A stretch of DNA of 64,000 nucleotides from assembly GCF_019443965.1 (NCBI RefSeq), contig NZ_CP040814.1:992001-1056000 (forward strand), written 5' to 3'. Positions within the stretch are counted from its first letter, which is position 1; every line of letters starts with the position of its first letter. Below, in pieces: positions 28,722-37,558 of this stretch. Source of the stretch: Salinibacterium sp. M195. GTDB taxonomy: Bacteria; Actinomycetota; Actinomycetes; Actinomycetales; Microbacteriaceae. The translations under genes were made by a program, and so were the position numbers. Below the pieces are notes generated by a model. The model saw only the letters and a program-made list of their open reading frames with translations. It was not told the origin of the DNA and did not search any database.

Positions 28722-30803
28722 ATGGCCAAGCGAATTTACGACATTCCGTCGCAATCGGTAGACGAGAGTTTGTTCACGCCGAAGGGACAGACTGCTCCCT
28801 CGGGACAGAGCGCTCCGACGAATGCGCCGCCGCCGGCAGCGGGAACCAGTGTTCCCGGCCCGAGCAGCCCCCAAGCATCGCCACCACCATTTCCCGAGTG
28901 GGCTCAGACGGGTAACGCCCCGAGCGCATCAGCCGCGACTGTTCCGGCCTCGCCGCTGCCGACGATCCCGCCGCCTTCTGGCTCGATCAACAGCCGTGAC
29001 ACCTCCGGAATGCCGGGGCCCGCAATGCCGGCTCCGACGCCAGCTCCGACTTCAGCTCCGACTTCAGCGCCGGCAGCCTCGACGCCGGCAGCGTCGCCCA
29101 TGGCTGAGCCCGCAGCGTCCACGACTTCTGGGTCGTCGATGCCGGCGGCAGATGACGCAGCGGAGGGCGGACGCCGTGCGCGTCGCATGGCAACTGAACC
29201 CGTAACATCGATCGACTCTCTTGACGAGCTTTTCCGTCAGGCTGCAGCAGGGGCGATGTCGCAGACGTCTGCCGCTACCTCGGCAGCTGGTGCTTCGATG
29301 CCACAGACGCCGACACCTCCCGCAGCGACAGAAGTGCCGGCACCAGTGCCGGCAGCAGCCGCGACACCCTCTCCGACGGCGGCCGAGGTGCCCTATTTTT
29401 CTGACGCGACTGATGCGGAAGACCCGATTCCGTCAGCCCCAGTGGCCGCAGCGAGCATTGATGACGAACTGAATTCTGCTGGCGATGCCAAGACGCGACT
29501 CTTTGATCTGCCAGATACCGATGCGGCTACTGAACAGCTTGCAAGTTTCCCGCCGCCCGGCGCGGCTGAAGGGCTGCTGACCTTCACGAGTGGATTCGGC
29601 GCCGAGACGGCAGAGACCATCGCGCCGCCGCGGGAGTCCCAGCTGCTTTCCGTGCCTAAGATCGTTGAGCAGGAACGCGAGTTGCGTCCTGACATGGATC
29701 TGACGGCTAAGGAAGGTTCCGATCCGGACCTCATCGAGGCCCTTAAAGAGGTTGTCTACACGGGCGCTTCTGACCTCCACATTTCTTCGCTTGCGGTGCC
29801 GATGATTCGCGTTGACGGTGGTCTTCAGCCTCTCGAGGGCGCTGGCGAGTGGGACAAAGACCGCACTCGAGCCGCACTGTTCAGCATTCTCGACGAGAAG
29901 CAAGAAGCTCAATTTCTGGAAGCCCTTGAGCTTGACTTCGCGTTCGAACTTTCTGAGGCTGCACGCTTTCGGGTGAACTTCTACATGGACCGTGGCAACA
30001 TGGGCGCCGCGTTCCGAATCATTCCGACCGAGATCAAGCAGCTTAAGGATCTCGGTATTCAGGAATCTGTTTCCCAGTTCGCGACCCTGCCTCGTGGCCT
30101 CGTATTGGTGACCGGCCCAACGGGTTCGGGTAAGTCGACAACGCTTGCCGCGCTGATCGACCTAGTGAACCGCACTCGCGCCGACCACATCGTCACGGTG
30201 GAAGACCCGATCGAGTTCTTGCACGGCAACCAGAAGTCGCTGGTCAACCAGCGCGAGGTCGGCCGCGATACTCACTCGTTCACGGCGGCACTGAAGCACG
30301 TGCTGCGTCAAGACCCCGACGTCATTCTGATTGGTGAGCTTCGAGACCTCGAAACGATCTCGATTGCATTGACCGCGGCAGAGACCGGCCACCTCGTGTT
30401 CGCAACACTGCACACTCAGGATGCCGCTCAAACTGTTGACCGCATCATCGACGTCTTCCCGCCGCACCAGCAGGGCCAGGTTCGCACCCAGCTCGCTGCC
30501 GTGCTGCAGGGCATTATTTGTCAGACGCTTGTTCGCCGCGCGAGTGGCAAGGGTCGTGTTGTGGCCACCGAGGTGCTCACGATGGTTCCCGCTATTGGCA
30601 ACCTCATTCGTGAAGGAAAGATCTACCAGATTCCTTCGGCAATGCAGGCCGGTCGTGGTGCAGGAATGCACACGATGGACCAGCACCTCGCTGGTCTCGC
30701 GAAATCTGGAGCAATTACCGAGGAGGCCGCAATGGCTAAGGCTCACGACCCCGAAGGTATGCACCGACTGATGGGCGAGAGCTCGGCTGTGGGAACAAAC
30801 TAA
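28722..30803 (+). CDS. pilT: Type IV pilus retraction ATPase PilT with long disordered N-terminus
   Basis: 693 residues; PilT is normally about 340-370. The C-terminal half is a clear PilT: ASDLHISSLAVPMIRVDGGLQPLEG, Walker A GPTGSGKS (465-472), GELRD (538-542), and the Asp and His boxes. Residues about 15-330 are Pro/Ala/Ser/Thr-rich, low-complexity and slightly acidic, with repeats such as PTSAPTSAP; they are probably disordered. PilT powers pilus retraction at the base in the cytoplasm. The extension may localise or regulate it. Starts ATG after GGGGGA, 20 bp after pilB; pilC overlaps by one base. Confidence 0.93.
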   Translation: MAKRIYDIPSQSVDESLFTPKGQTAPSGQSAPTNAPPPAAGTSVPGPSSPQASPPPFPEWAQTGNAPSASAATVPASPLPTIPPPSGSINSRDTSGMPGPAMPAPTPAPTSAPTSAPAASTPAASPMAEPAASTTSGSSMPAADDAAEGGRRARRMATEPVTSIDSLDELFRQAAAGAMSQTSAATSAAGASMPQTPTPPAATEVPAPVPAAAATPSPTAAEVPYFSDATDAEDPIPSAPVAAASIDDELNSAGDAKTRLFDLPDTDAATEQLASFPPPGAAEGLLTFTSGFGAETAETIAPPRESQLLSVPKIVEQERELRPDMDLTAKEGSDPDLIEALKEVVYTGASDLHISSLAVPMIRVDGGLQPLEGAGEWDKDRTRAALFSILDEKQEAQFLEALELDFAFELSEAARFRVNFYMDRGNMGAAFRIIPTEIKQLKDLGIQESVSQFATLPRGLVLVTGPTGSGKSTTLAALIDLVNRTRADHIVTVEDPIEFLHGNQKSLVNQREVGRDTHSFTAALKHVLRQDPDVILIGELRDLETISIALTAAETGHLVFATLHTQDAAQTVDRIIDVFPPHQQGQVRTQLAAVLQGIICQTLVRRASGKGRVVATEVLTMVPAIGNLIREGKIYQIPSAMQAGRGAGMHTMDQHLAGLAKSGAITEEAAMAKAHDPEGMHRLMGESSAVGTN

Positions 30804-32044
30804 TGGCTGCGCCGACATCCACCACCAAGTCCTTCGAATACAAAGCCCGCAACCAGTCGGGAAAAATTGTCAAGGGCCGCATCGACGCAGCGAACGAGAA
30901 CCAAGTTCTTACGCGCCTTCGCGCCATGGAGATTAGCCCGATCTCCGTAGCTGAGGCTGGTGCTGGCACCGGTCTCAATATGGAGATCAACATCGGTTTT
31001 CTGCAGAAGGGCGTCGGTCTCGATGATCTCGCGGTAATGAGCCGCCAGATGTCGACGATGATCTCTTCGGGTCTGTCACTGATTCGCGCCCTAGTGATTC
31101 TTTCGGAACAAACCGAAAACAAGACGCTTGCTAAAGCGCTTGGGGAAATCCGCCAGGACGTTGAAACCGGTGGAACGCTGTCTGACGCGTTCGCCAAGCA
31201 CGGTACCGTCTTTCCGCCGATCATGATCCACCTTGTTCGCGCGGGTGAAACCGGTGGGTTCTTGGATGACGCGCTCGAGTCGATCGCGAACAACTTCGAG
31301 AGCGAAGTAAAGCTTCGCGGAACGATCAAGTCTGCGCTTACCTACCCCGTGGTGGTTCTGATCATGGCAATTCTTGCCGTGGTGGGAATGCTCATCTTCA
31401 TCGTTCCGGTGTTCGAGGAAATGTTTGCCGATCTTGGTGGCGAGTTGCCGCTGCTCACACAGATTCTGGTCTGGATGTCGGCCGCGATGAAGTTTGTTGC
31501 TCCGATTCTCATTGTTGTTGGAGTCGTTTTCTCGGTGTGGTGGAGGAAGAATAAACACACTGAGCGAGTGCGCAAATTTGTTGACCCGTGGAAATTGCGG
31601 ATGCCGGTCTTCGGTCCGCTTTTCCGCAAAGTGTCGATTTCGCGCTTCACTCGCAACTTCGGAACGATGCTGGGGGCCGGTGTCCCGATTCTCCAGGCGC
31701 TCTCCATCGTCGGCGAGACGTCGGGAAACTACGTAATCGAAGAGGCTCTCCGTCGGGTCTCTGACGCCGTGCGTTCCGGTCAGTCTGTCTCCGCGCCGCT
31801 GGCGCGCGAGAGTGTCTTCCCGACCATGGTTACCCAAATGGTGGCGGTCGGTGAGGATGCCGGCTCAATGCAGGTCATGCTCTCGAAGATCGCTGACTTC
31901 TACGACGATGAAGTTCTGAAGACGACCGAACAGCTGACTGCTCTCATCGAGCCGCTCATGATTGGTGTTATTGGCGCGATCGTTGGCGTAATGGTCATCG
32001 CGCTGTACATGCCCATCTTCGCCATTTTCGATCAGATCAAGTAA
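30803..32044 (+). CDS. pilC: Type IV pilus inner membrane platform protein PilC
   Basis: 413 residues. Two GspF-domain repeats can be followed: one around residues 60-180 (QMSTMISSGLSLIRALVILSEQT, IHLVRAGETGGFLDDALESIANNFE), the other around 265-385 (FTRNFGTMLGAGVPILQAL, MVAVGEDAGSMQVMLSKIADFYDDEV). Membrane helices lie near 175-198, 222-246 and 380-405. It forms the platform between PilB/PilT and the pilin. The ATG shares its A with the pilT stop. A hairpin follows the gene. Confidence 0.94.
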   Translation: MAAPTSTTKSFEYKARNQSGKIVKGRIDAANENQVLTRLRAMEISPISVAEAGAGTGLNMEINIGFLQKGVGLDDLAVMSRQMSTMISSGLSLIRALVILSEQTENKTLAKALGEIRQDVETGGTLSDAFAKHGTVFPPIMIHLVRAGETGGFLDDALESIANNFESEVKLRGTIKSALTYPVVVLIMAILAVVGMLIFIVPVFEEMFADLGGELPLLTQILVWMSAAMKFVAPILIVVGVVFSVWWRKNKHTERVRKFVDPWKLRMPVFGPLFRKVSISRFTRNFGTMLGAGVPILQALSIVGETSGNYVIEEALRRVSDAVRSGQSVSAPLARESVFPTMVTQMVAVGEDAGSMQVMLSKIADFYDDEVLKTTEQLTALIEPLMIGVIGAIVGVMVIALYMPIFAIFDQIK

Positions 32045-32056
32045 CACCTAGCAGCC

Positions 32057-32101
32057 CCAGATGGGGACGCAGCGGCCCGAGCCGCTAGCGTCCCCATCTG
32101 G
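32057..32101 (+). terminator. Hairpin after pilC
   Basis: 14-bp arms ccagatggggacgc (32057-32070) and gcgtccccatctgg (32088-32101), with an inner 5-bp stem agcgg/ccgct, then CTTTAA. It should reduce read-through between pilC and the pilin gene, which then needs its own promoter. Confidence 0.75.
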
Positions 32102-32335
32102 CTTTAACGGCCGCGCTCCAGCGGGTGTTCGATTGCACTTATCACGCAAATTGTGGCTATTTCGGGAGGCGACGCGCGTGTCGCCCCTCAGACTGGGGGC
32201 AGTATTCACGCGGTTTACCCCCGTTCGTGGGATTCTCAGCAAGCCCACATGTTGAGAGTATTTCTGTGGGGGGCTGAGAAGCTTGTTTTTTCTGGGGGCC
32301 CCTGTCCAAGATCCGAACCACAGACAGGAAAACCA
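32102..32335 (+). promoter_or_regulatory. Leader region of the pilin gene
   Basis: 234 bases between the pilC terminator and the pilin ATG. It should hold the pilin promoter and leader. I see GC-rich hairpin segments such as gcgacgcgcgtgtcgcc (about 32168-32184) but no certain -35/-10 and no riboswitch motif I can name. Confidence 0.35.
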
Positions 32336-32776
32336 ATGATTACTCGCATGCATGAAGCACTGCGCACCAAGCGCAACGACCTCGAAAACGACCAGAAGGG
32401 CTTCACTCTCGTAGAGCTCCTCGTTGTCGTTCTGATCATCGGCATCCTTGCCGCGATCGCCATCCCCTTCTTCCTGAACCAGCGCCAGGGCGCTTGGGAA
32501 TCACAGGTCAAGTCCGACATCGCTAACGCGGTTATCGCTGCTGAGACCTACGCGGTAGGCAACAACGGTTCGTTCGATCTCCTCGACGACACCAAGCTGG
32601 GCGCCAATGGCTACAAGAAGACCGAAGCGGTCACTTTGGCCGTTGTTCCCGCTACTGACGGCAACAGCTACGTGTTCAACGTGAGCCACGCCCAGTACGA
32701 CAGCAAGACTTGGAAGTACGACAGCGAGACCGGTAAGACCACGGATACTGCAACCACGGTTACGCCGCCGGCCTAA
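32336..32776 (+). CDS. Major type IV pilin (PilA-like)
   Basis: 146 residues. The prepilin leader ends in DQKG; cleavage at Gly22/Phe23 gives FTLVELLVVVLIIGILAAIAIPFF with Glu at +5, a textbook type IV pilin. The short beta-rich C-terminal half has no disulfide pair. Start ATG 32336 with AGGAAA just before it; the 61-residue upstream extension is rejected. Flanked by strong hairpins on both sides, so it probably has its own promoter and high expression, as expected of the main subunit. Confidence 0.9.
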   Translation: MITRMHEALRTKRNDLENDQKGFTLVELLVVVLIIGILAAIAIPFFLNQRQGAWESQVKSDIANAVIAAETYAVGNNGSFDLLDDTKLGANGYKKTEAVTLAVVPATDGNSYVFNVSHAQYDSKTWKYDSETGKTTDTATTVTPPA

Positions 32777-32790
32777 CACCTAGCTAGACA

Positions 32791-32829
32791 GTGAACGGGG
32801 CGTCGCCAAGCGGCGGCGCCCCGTTTCAC
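32791..32829 (+). terminator. Hairpin after pilin gene
   Basis: 14-bp stem aacggggcgtcgcc (32794-32807) with ggcggcgccccgtt (32812-32825), one G-U pair, 4-base loop, followed by TTCAC. Probable terminator or 3' stabiliser that isolates pilin mRNA from the downstream minor pilins. Confidence 0.75.
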
Positions 32830-32913
32830 ATTCGGAGAGTGATCGCTCTCCCGAGAGAACCCATCTCTCCAGCGTTACCCGAAACCCTGACTACCCGCAC
32901 GAAAGGGCTCATC

Positions 32914-34290
32914 ATGCACAGGCTTCTGCAGCGACTGCGTAGCTCCGACGCAGGCATGAGCCTTCTTGAGGTTCTCGTGGCGATGATGATCTTTGCGGTC
33001 GTCTCGCTCGGCGTCCTCCAAACACTCGCGACAGTGCTTTCTGTCACCCGAGACAATCGCGCTCGCATTGTCGCCACTAACCTCGCCTCTCAAGAAATTG
33101 ACTTGGCTCGAGACGCCGGCGACATCTTCACACTTTTCGATGACACCTATACGAAGCCGCTCAATGGCGACGTCTTCACGGTAAAGCGTTCCACCCAGTG
33201 GGTAGCCTCTGGCAACACGAATACGGTCTGCGGTGTTGGTGGTGGCGCACTCAAGTACAAGCGCGTCAATGTCGAGGTCACCTGGCCAAATATGCGCAAG
33301 GGCACCGAGCCGGTGCGCTTCGACACGTTGCTTGCCCCGGATAAACGAATCAATGATCCAGAGCTGGGCACGATCCTAGTGTCTGTTCTCGGCGGAGCTG
33401 GCGACGGTATTTCGGGTGTCACCGTGAGTGCCTCACCCTCCTCGCCTCGGGATGGTGCGGAGAACCTCACCGAGGTCGTGCCGGCCACTGACGTTCAAGG
33501 CTGCACCTACGTCTTGAAAGTAGTGCCAGGAAACTATGACGTGACCGTCACTCGTTCCGGATTCATCACTGACAGCGGTCAGTCGACAGCGCCGAGCAAG
33601 CTGGCACAGGTTTCTGCCGGTGGTGCTGCCTCAATTTCGTTCAACTTCGACCAGGCTGCTACGTATAACGTGAAGTACCTCGCCAATCCCGCTCCCACCG
33701 GTGTGCAAATTCCTAAGGACATGTCGACGTCGTTCGTCAGTTCATATGGCCCATACATTTCAACCTCATCGTCATCGAACCTCAGCCGCAGCCTCGCCCT
33801 GTTTCCGTGGCGGTCTGGCTACGTAGGCTTAGCCGGAGGTTATGCAGCGAAGCCAACAGATCCTACGAGCACCGCAAAGTATTGCGCTTCTCGAGATCCC
33901 GCTCAGTGGCCACAATCCGTAGTCGGAGGAGTGACCTATAAATCGCCTCAGCCTGTTCCCGTCGCGACCGTTCCTGGCGGCACAGCAGACATCGTTGTGC
34001 CGATGGGGTATGTCGATATCCCGGGCCAAAGTGGCGCGACGATTCGAGCGGTATCTGTTGCTCCTGTGACCGGAAGTGACGATCCTGGCTGCACGACAGA
34101 TGTCACTCTTACCTTTGACACGATAAAGAACAGCACGACGAAGATTGCTCTTCCCTACGGAACGTGGCGGCTCGAAACTCCCGGATTGTTCGGATCGTGG
34201 AACCCCATCGGCAGTATCCTCGGCCCGATCCTCGGAGGCTCGACCTCCGTTGCCGGAACCGTTGTTGTTGACCCGCGGGTTGCATCATGA
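32914..34290 (+). CDS. Minor pilin, PilV-like, with a carboxypeptidase-regulatory-like domain
   Basis: 458 residues. The N-terminus SSDAGMSLLEVLVAMMIFAVV is a prepilin with Gly14/Met15 cleavage and Glu at +5. Residues about 150-260 hold a beta sandwich like a carboxypeptidase-regulatory (CNA_B/CarbopepD_reg) fold: TILVSVLGGAGDGISGVTVS, then VPGNYDVTVTRSGF. The rest is secreted beta-rich sequence with a few cysteines. It may cap or prime the pilus or bind a surface. Starts ATG at 32914, after GAAAGGG, 138 bp beyond the pilin stop. It overlaps the next gene by 4 bp. Confidence 0.82.
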   Translation: MHRLLQRLRSSDAGMSLLEVLVAMMIFAVVSLGVLQTLATVLSVTRDNRARIVATNLASQEIDLARDAGDIFTLFDDTYTKPLNGDVFTVKRSTQWVASGNTNTVCGVGGGALKYKRVNVEVTWPNMRKGTEPVRFDTLLAPDKRINDPELGTILVSVLGGAGDGISGVTVSASPSSPRDGAENLTEVVPATDVQGCTYVLKVVPGNYDVTVTRSGFITDSGQSTAPSKLAQVSAGGAASISFNFDQAATYNVKYLANPAPTGVQIPKDMSTSFVSSYGPYISTSSSSNLSRSLALFPWRSGYVGLAGGYAAKPTDPTSTAKYCASRDPAQWPQSVVGGVTYKSPQPVPVATVPGGTADIVVPMGYVDIPGQSGATIRAVSVAPVTGSDDPGCTTDVTLTFDTIKNSTTKIALPYGTWRLETPGLFGSWNPIGSILGPILGGSTSVAGTVVVDPRVAS

Positions 34291-34994
34291 TCACGCGGCT
34301 TCGTGACACTCTGTTTTCTCGGGTGCGTCGACTTGCTGGAGATCAGACCGGTGTCACGTTGAGCGAGCTCATCGTCACGATGGCTCTCCTCACGATGCTG
34401 CTGGCCATGATCATGACCATCTTCATTTCTTTCTCGCGGTCGTTCACTGAGGACCGATCGGCGTCATCGAACACGGCTGCGGCTGCTGTCGCCATGAATG
34501 AGCTCACGCGAGTTGTTCGTTCAGGAACCGAAATTCCTGTCTCAGGTCGGCAGACCAATGATCCGGTCTTCAGCGTGGCGGCTCCGGATCGCGTAGTTCT
34601 CCAAGCGTTTTTGGATACGGAAGCAGCGTCGCCGAAGCCCGTTCGAGTTGAGTTCTCGATTACCGCTGATCGCACCCTCCAAGAGCGACGGTGGACCTCG
34701 ATCGTCTCGTCGAGCGGATATTTCACTTTCAACAACACTGCGGCATCTCAGCGAACCGTAGTCCGGCAGATTGCCGCTGGAACCGCCCCAGTGTTTGCGT
34801 TCTTCGATGCGAAGAACCTGCCAATTGCGCTCGTAGGCGGCAAGATTCCTGACGACAAACTCGCAACCATCGCTGCCGTCAAGGTCAGTATGACGGTGCA
34901 GACAGATCCGACGGGCAACGCTCAAACGGCGACTCTCGAAAATACGGTGGGAATCCCGAATCTCGGCCGTTCAAGGATTGGAACAAACCAATGA
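34287..34994 (+). CDS. Minor pilin, PilW-like
   Basis: 235 residues. Prepilin N-terminus GDQTGVTLSELIVTMALLTMLLAMIM with cleavage at Gly22/Val23 and Glu27 at +5, followed by a beta-rich head (TRVVRSGTEIPVSG, VVLQAFLD, RVEFSITADRTLQERRW). PilW-like minor pilins help initiate pilus assembly. ATG overlaps the previous stop (ATGA), and its own stop overlaps the next gene, so the minor pilins are a coupled unit. Confidence 0.85.
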   Translation: MITRLRDTLFSRVRRLAGDQTGVTLSELIVTMALLTMLLAMIMTIFISFSRSFTEDRSASSNTAAAAVAMNELTRVVRSGTEIPVSGRQTNDPVFSVAAPDRVVLQAFLDTEAASPKPVRVEFSITADRTLQERRWTSIVSSSGYFTFNNTAASQRTVVRQIAAGTAPVFAFFDAKNLPIALVGGKIPDDKLATIAAVKVSMTVQTDPTGNAQTATLENTVGIPNLGRSRIGTNQ

Positions 34995-36739
34995 TCCGTT
35001 TCTTACGTATCCGAATCGCGGGGGAGCGGGGTGCAGCACTGCCGATGGTGATCGGAATGACTCTCGTCCTCGGACTTCTCGTGACGACTGCAGTTACTTA
35101 CGCCACTGGCGGTTTCCGTCAATCTGCCGCCACCGAAGAGTGGTCGGCCTCCTTGGCTGCTGCCTACGCTGGCGTCGAAGACTACCAAAGCAGGCTCTCC
35201 GAAGACACGTCGTATATTCAGTACGGCAACCCTGCGGCAAAGTTCTCGATCTCTACCGGGAGCAGCGTGCGTCTGCCCAATAGCAGCAACGTAAACCCCG
35301 CCTTCAACACGGCAGTTTCGGAGACGTGGGCAGTCGTTCCCGGAGGAAACGGCGATTCGCAGTACCGCTATGAAGTCGACAATTCGCAGTATTCCGGAAG
35401 TGGAATCGTACGAATCCGGTCTACGGGAAAAGTGGGCGGTGAGACGCGCAGCCTCGTTGCCGACCTTCGCCAATCTGGGTTCATTGACTTCCTTTACTTC
35501 ACTGACTACGAGATCAAAGATCCCGCGCTGTCGGGAGCCTCAAGCAGCTGTCTGAAGTATGCCTGGGCGGGGCGAGGCAGCAACTGTGGAGAAATTGCGT
35601 TCGGATCTGGTGACGTTATAGATGGTCCGGCGCACTCGAATGACACTCTTCGCGTGTGCCAAGCAACGTTCAAGGGCGACGTGACGACGAGTTACAAGCC
35701 GACGAGCGGTTTGCGCTTCACGCCCAAGGATTCCAACGGATACAGCTGCAATGGCCAGAACTTCGAGAAAGACGGATCGCCAAGCTTTCAGCCCGTGATC
35801 GGGATGCCGGCCACGAACTCTCAGCACCTGCGCGAGACTCGAACTGACCTTGCCTCAGACGGGGTTCCACGGCCGGGTTGCCTCTACACCGGCCCGACTC
35901 AAATCACAATGAACTCGAACGGCACGATCACCGTTCTCTCGCCGTGGACGAAGAAGACCAGAATCGTCGGATCGCCAGCCACGAGTGGCTCCACCCCGGC
36001 AGAGTGCGGCGACGTCACAAGAATCGTCAAGAACTCTGGCGATACTTTCACTATGCCGGCGAACAACGTGATCTATGTGCAAAACGTGCCAGCGGTATCG
36101 AGCGACCCGAACTCGTGGCGGTCATGGGAGAAGCCAGCCGGGCTTACCTGCACAGGCCAAGACGGCTCGACCGACCGCAACGGTAACGGCAACGGTATCG
36201 GATACCCCGTTAGGTACGAAGAGGCAGAGAGCGACGCCTATGGTTGCAAGACTGGGGACATGTTCGTCAAGGGAACGGTGAACGGTCAAGCGACGCTGTC
36301 GGCGGAACGGTACATTTACGTCACCGGCGATATCAAGTACAAGAGCGCTGATTCTGACGTTCTCGGACTCGTTGGAAACGATGCGGTGTGGGTGTGGAAC
36401 CCGGTGTATGACCCGCGCTATTACAACTCCACCATTCTCAGCGACTCCGGCCGACGCATCGATGCCGCAATCCTCTCTGTTGGTCATACATTTGCCGTCC
36501 AGAACCCTGGAACCGGAAGCGGTCGTGGAACCCTCACTGTCAACGGCGCGATCGCCCAAAAATTCCGGGGAATTGTGAAGCGCGGCAGCGGCGGTTACAC
36601 GAAGAACTATGTCTACGACAATCGACTCCTCTATACGGCACCGCCAAAGTTCTTGTCGCCCGTCACGACCACCTATGGTGTGAACGTGTGGATTGAAGTG
36701 AAGCCGGCCTACGACAGCACGGGCAAGCCAACGCCATGA
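34991..36739 (+). CDS. Large PilX-like pilus-associated protein
   Basis: 582 residues. N-terminus MIRFLRIRIAGERGAALPMVIGMTLVLGLLVTTAV resembles PilX/GspK-like proteins (GAALPMV in place of the Phe-Thr-Leu start). The large exported part has an IDGPAHSNDTL segment, several cysteines and a tail ending in IEVKPAYDSTGKPTP. The IDGPxHxND stretch is seen in related actinobacterial and deinococcal surface proteins of unknown role. It could be a pilus tip or assembly factor. ATGA overlap with both neighbours. Confidence 0.7.
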   Translation: MIRFLRIRIAGERGAALPMVIGMTLVLGLLVTTAVTYATGGFRQSAATEEWSASLAAAYAGVEDYQSRLSEDTSYIQYGNPAAKFSISTGSSVRLPNSSNVNPAFNTAVSETWAVVPGGNGDSQYRYEVDNSQYSGSGIVRIRSTGKVGGETRSLVADLRQSGFIDFLYFTDYEIKDPALSGASSSCLKYAWAGRGSNCGEIAFGSGDVIDGPAHSNDTLRVCQATFKGDVTTSYKPTSGLRFTPKDSNGYSCNGQNFEKDGSPSFQPVIGMPATNSQHLRETRTDLASDGVPRPGCLYTGPTQITMNSNGTITVLSPWTKKTRIVGSPATSGSTPAECGDVTRIVKNSGDTFTMPANNVIYVQNVPAVSSDPNSWRSWEKPAGLTCTGQDGSTDRNGNGNGIGYPVRYEEAESDAYGCKTGDMFVKGTVNGQATLSAERYIYVTGDIKYKSADSDVLGLVGNDAVWVWNPVYDPRYYNSTILSDSGRRIDAAILSVGHTFAVQNPGTGSGRGTLTVNGAIAQKFRGIVKRGSGGYTKNYVYDNRLLYTAPPKFLSPVTTTYGVNVWIEVKPAYDSTGKPTP

Positions 36740-37539
36740 CCGCTACCGCTCTGCTTGTTATCTTTGCGGTGTTGATCGGACTAGCCGTCGGTTCGTTTCT
36801 CAATGTGATTGTCTGGCGAGTACCTCGCGGAGAGAAAATTACGAGCCCGCCGAGCGCGTGCCCACGGTGTGAGCACGCCATCAGGGCGTACGACAACGTG
36901 CCGGTGATCGGCTGGTTGATCCTCCGGGGAAAGTGCCGCGACTGTGGCGAGCCGATTTCGCCGCGCTACCCGCTTGTCGAGGCGAGCACCGCGATCGCCT
37001 TCGGCATTATCGCCGCGGTCGTTGGCGCCGAGACAGCGCTCCTCTGGGCGCTTCCCGCATTCTTGTATCTTGCTGCGATCTCGATCGCCCTGACGCTGAT
37101 CGATCTCGATACCCAGACGTTGCCGAACAAGATCGTTCTGCCCTCCATAATCGTCGGGATAATTCTTCTGGCTGTTGCAAGCGCGGGCACCGGAAACTGG
37201 GGTGCGCTGCTTGGCGCGCTCGTCGGAGGCGTCGCACTCTTTGTCTTCTATTTCATCGTCGCCCTGATTTCTCCGCGCGGTATGGGGATGGGCGATGTGA
37301 AACTTGCTGCCGTTTTGGGGATTTACCTCGGCTGGCTCGGCTGGGGCGTGCTTGCTGTCGGCGCTTTTGCTGCGTTCTTGCTTGGGGGACTATTCGCAAT
37401 ACTGCTGCTCGTGATTGGACGTGCGCGTCGACGCACGGCAATCCCGTTCGGCCCGTGGATGATTGCCGGGGCCTGGTTAGGTATCGCATTCGGCGCACAA
37501 ATTTGGAATGGATATATGGTGGCGGTCGGTCTTAGCTGA
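36736..37539 (+). CDS. pilD: Prepilin peptidase (A24 family)
   Basis: 267 residues. It has the two cysteine pairs CPRC (42-45) and CRDC (67-70) of the N-terminal methyltransferase-like part, and the aspartic protease residues Asp123/Asp125 (LIDLDTQTLPN) and Asp187 (GMGMGDVKL). About eight membrane helices. It removes the leader of the pilins above and may methylate the new N-terminus. ATG overlaps the previous stop by 4 bp; pilM follows 19 bp later. Confidence 0.95.
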   Translation: MTATALLVIFAVLIGLAVGSFLNVIVWRVPRGEKITSPPSACPRCEHAIRAYDNVPVIGWLILRGKCRDCGEPISPRYPLVEASTAIAFGIIAAVVGAETALLWALPAFLYLAAISIALTLIDLDTQTLPNKIVLPSIIVGIILLAVASAGTGNWGALLGALVGGVALFVFYFIVALISPRGMGMGDVKLAAVLGIYLGWLGWGVLAVGAFAAFLLGGLFAILLLVIGRARRRTAIPFGPWMIAGAWLGIAFGAQIWNGYMVAVGLS

Positions 37540-37558
37540 CCGTCGTCTGGGGGGAACT

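Noticed and set aside
32102..32335. Riboswitch (c-di-GMP or c-di-AMP) before the pilin gene
   Set aside because: The segment lacks the conserved motifs of GEMM-I/II or ydaO riboswitches that I could check by eye.
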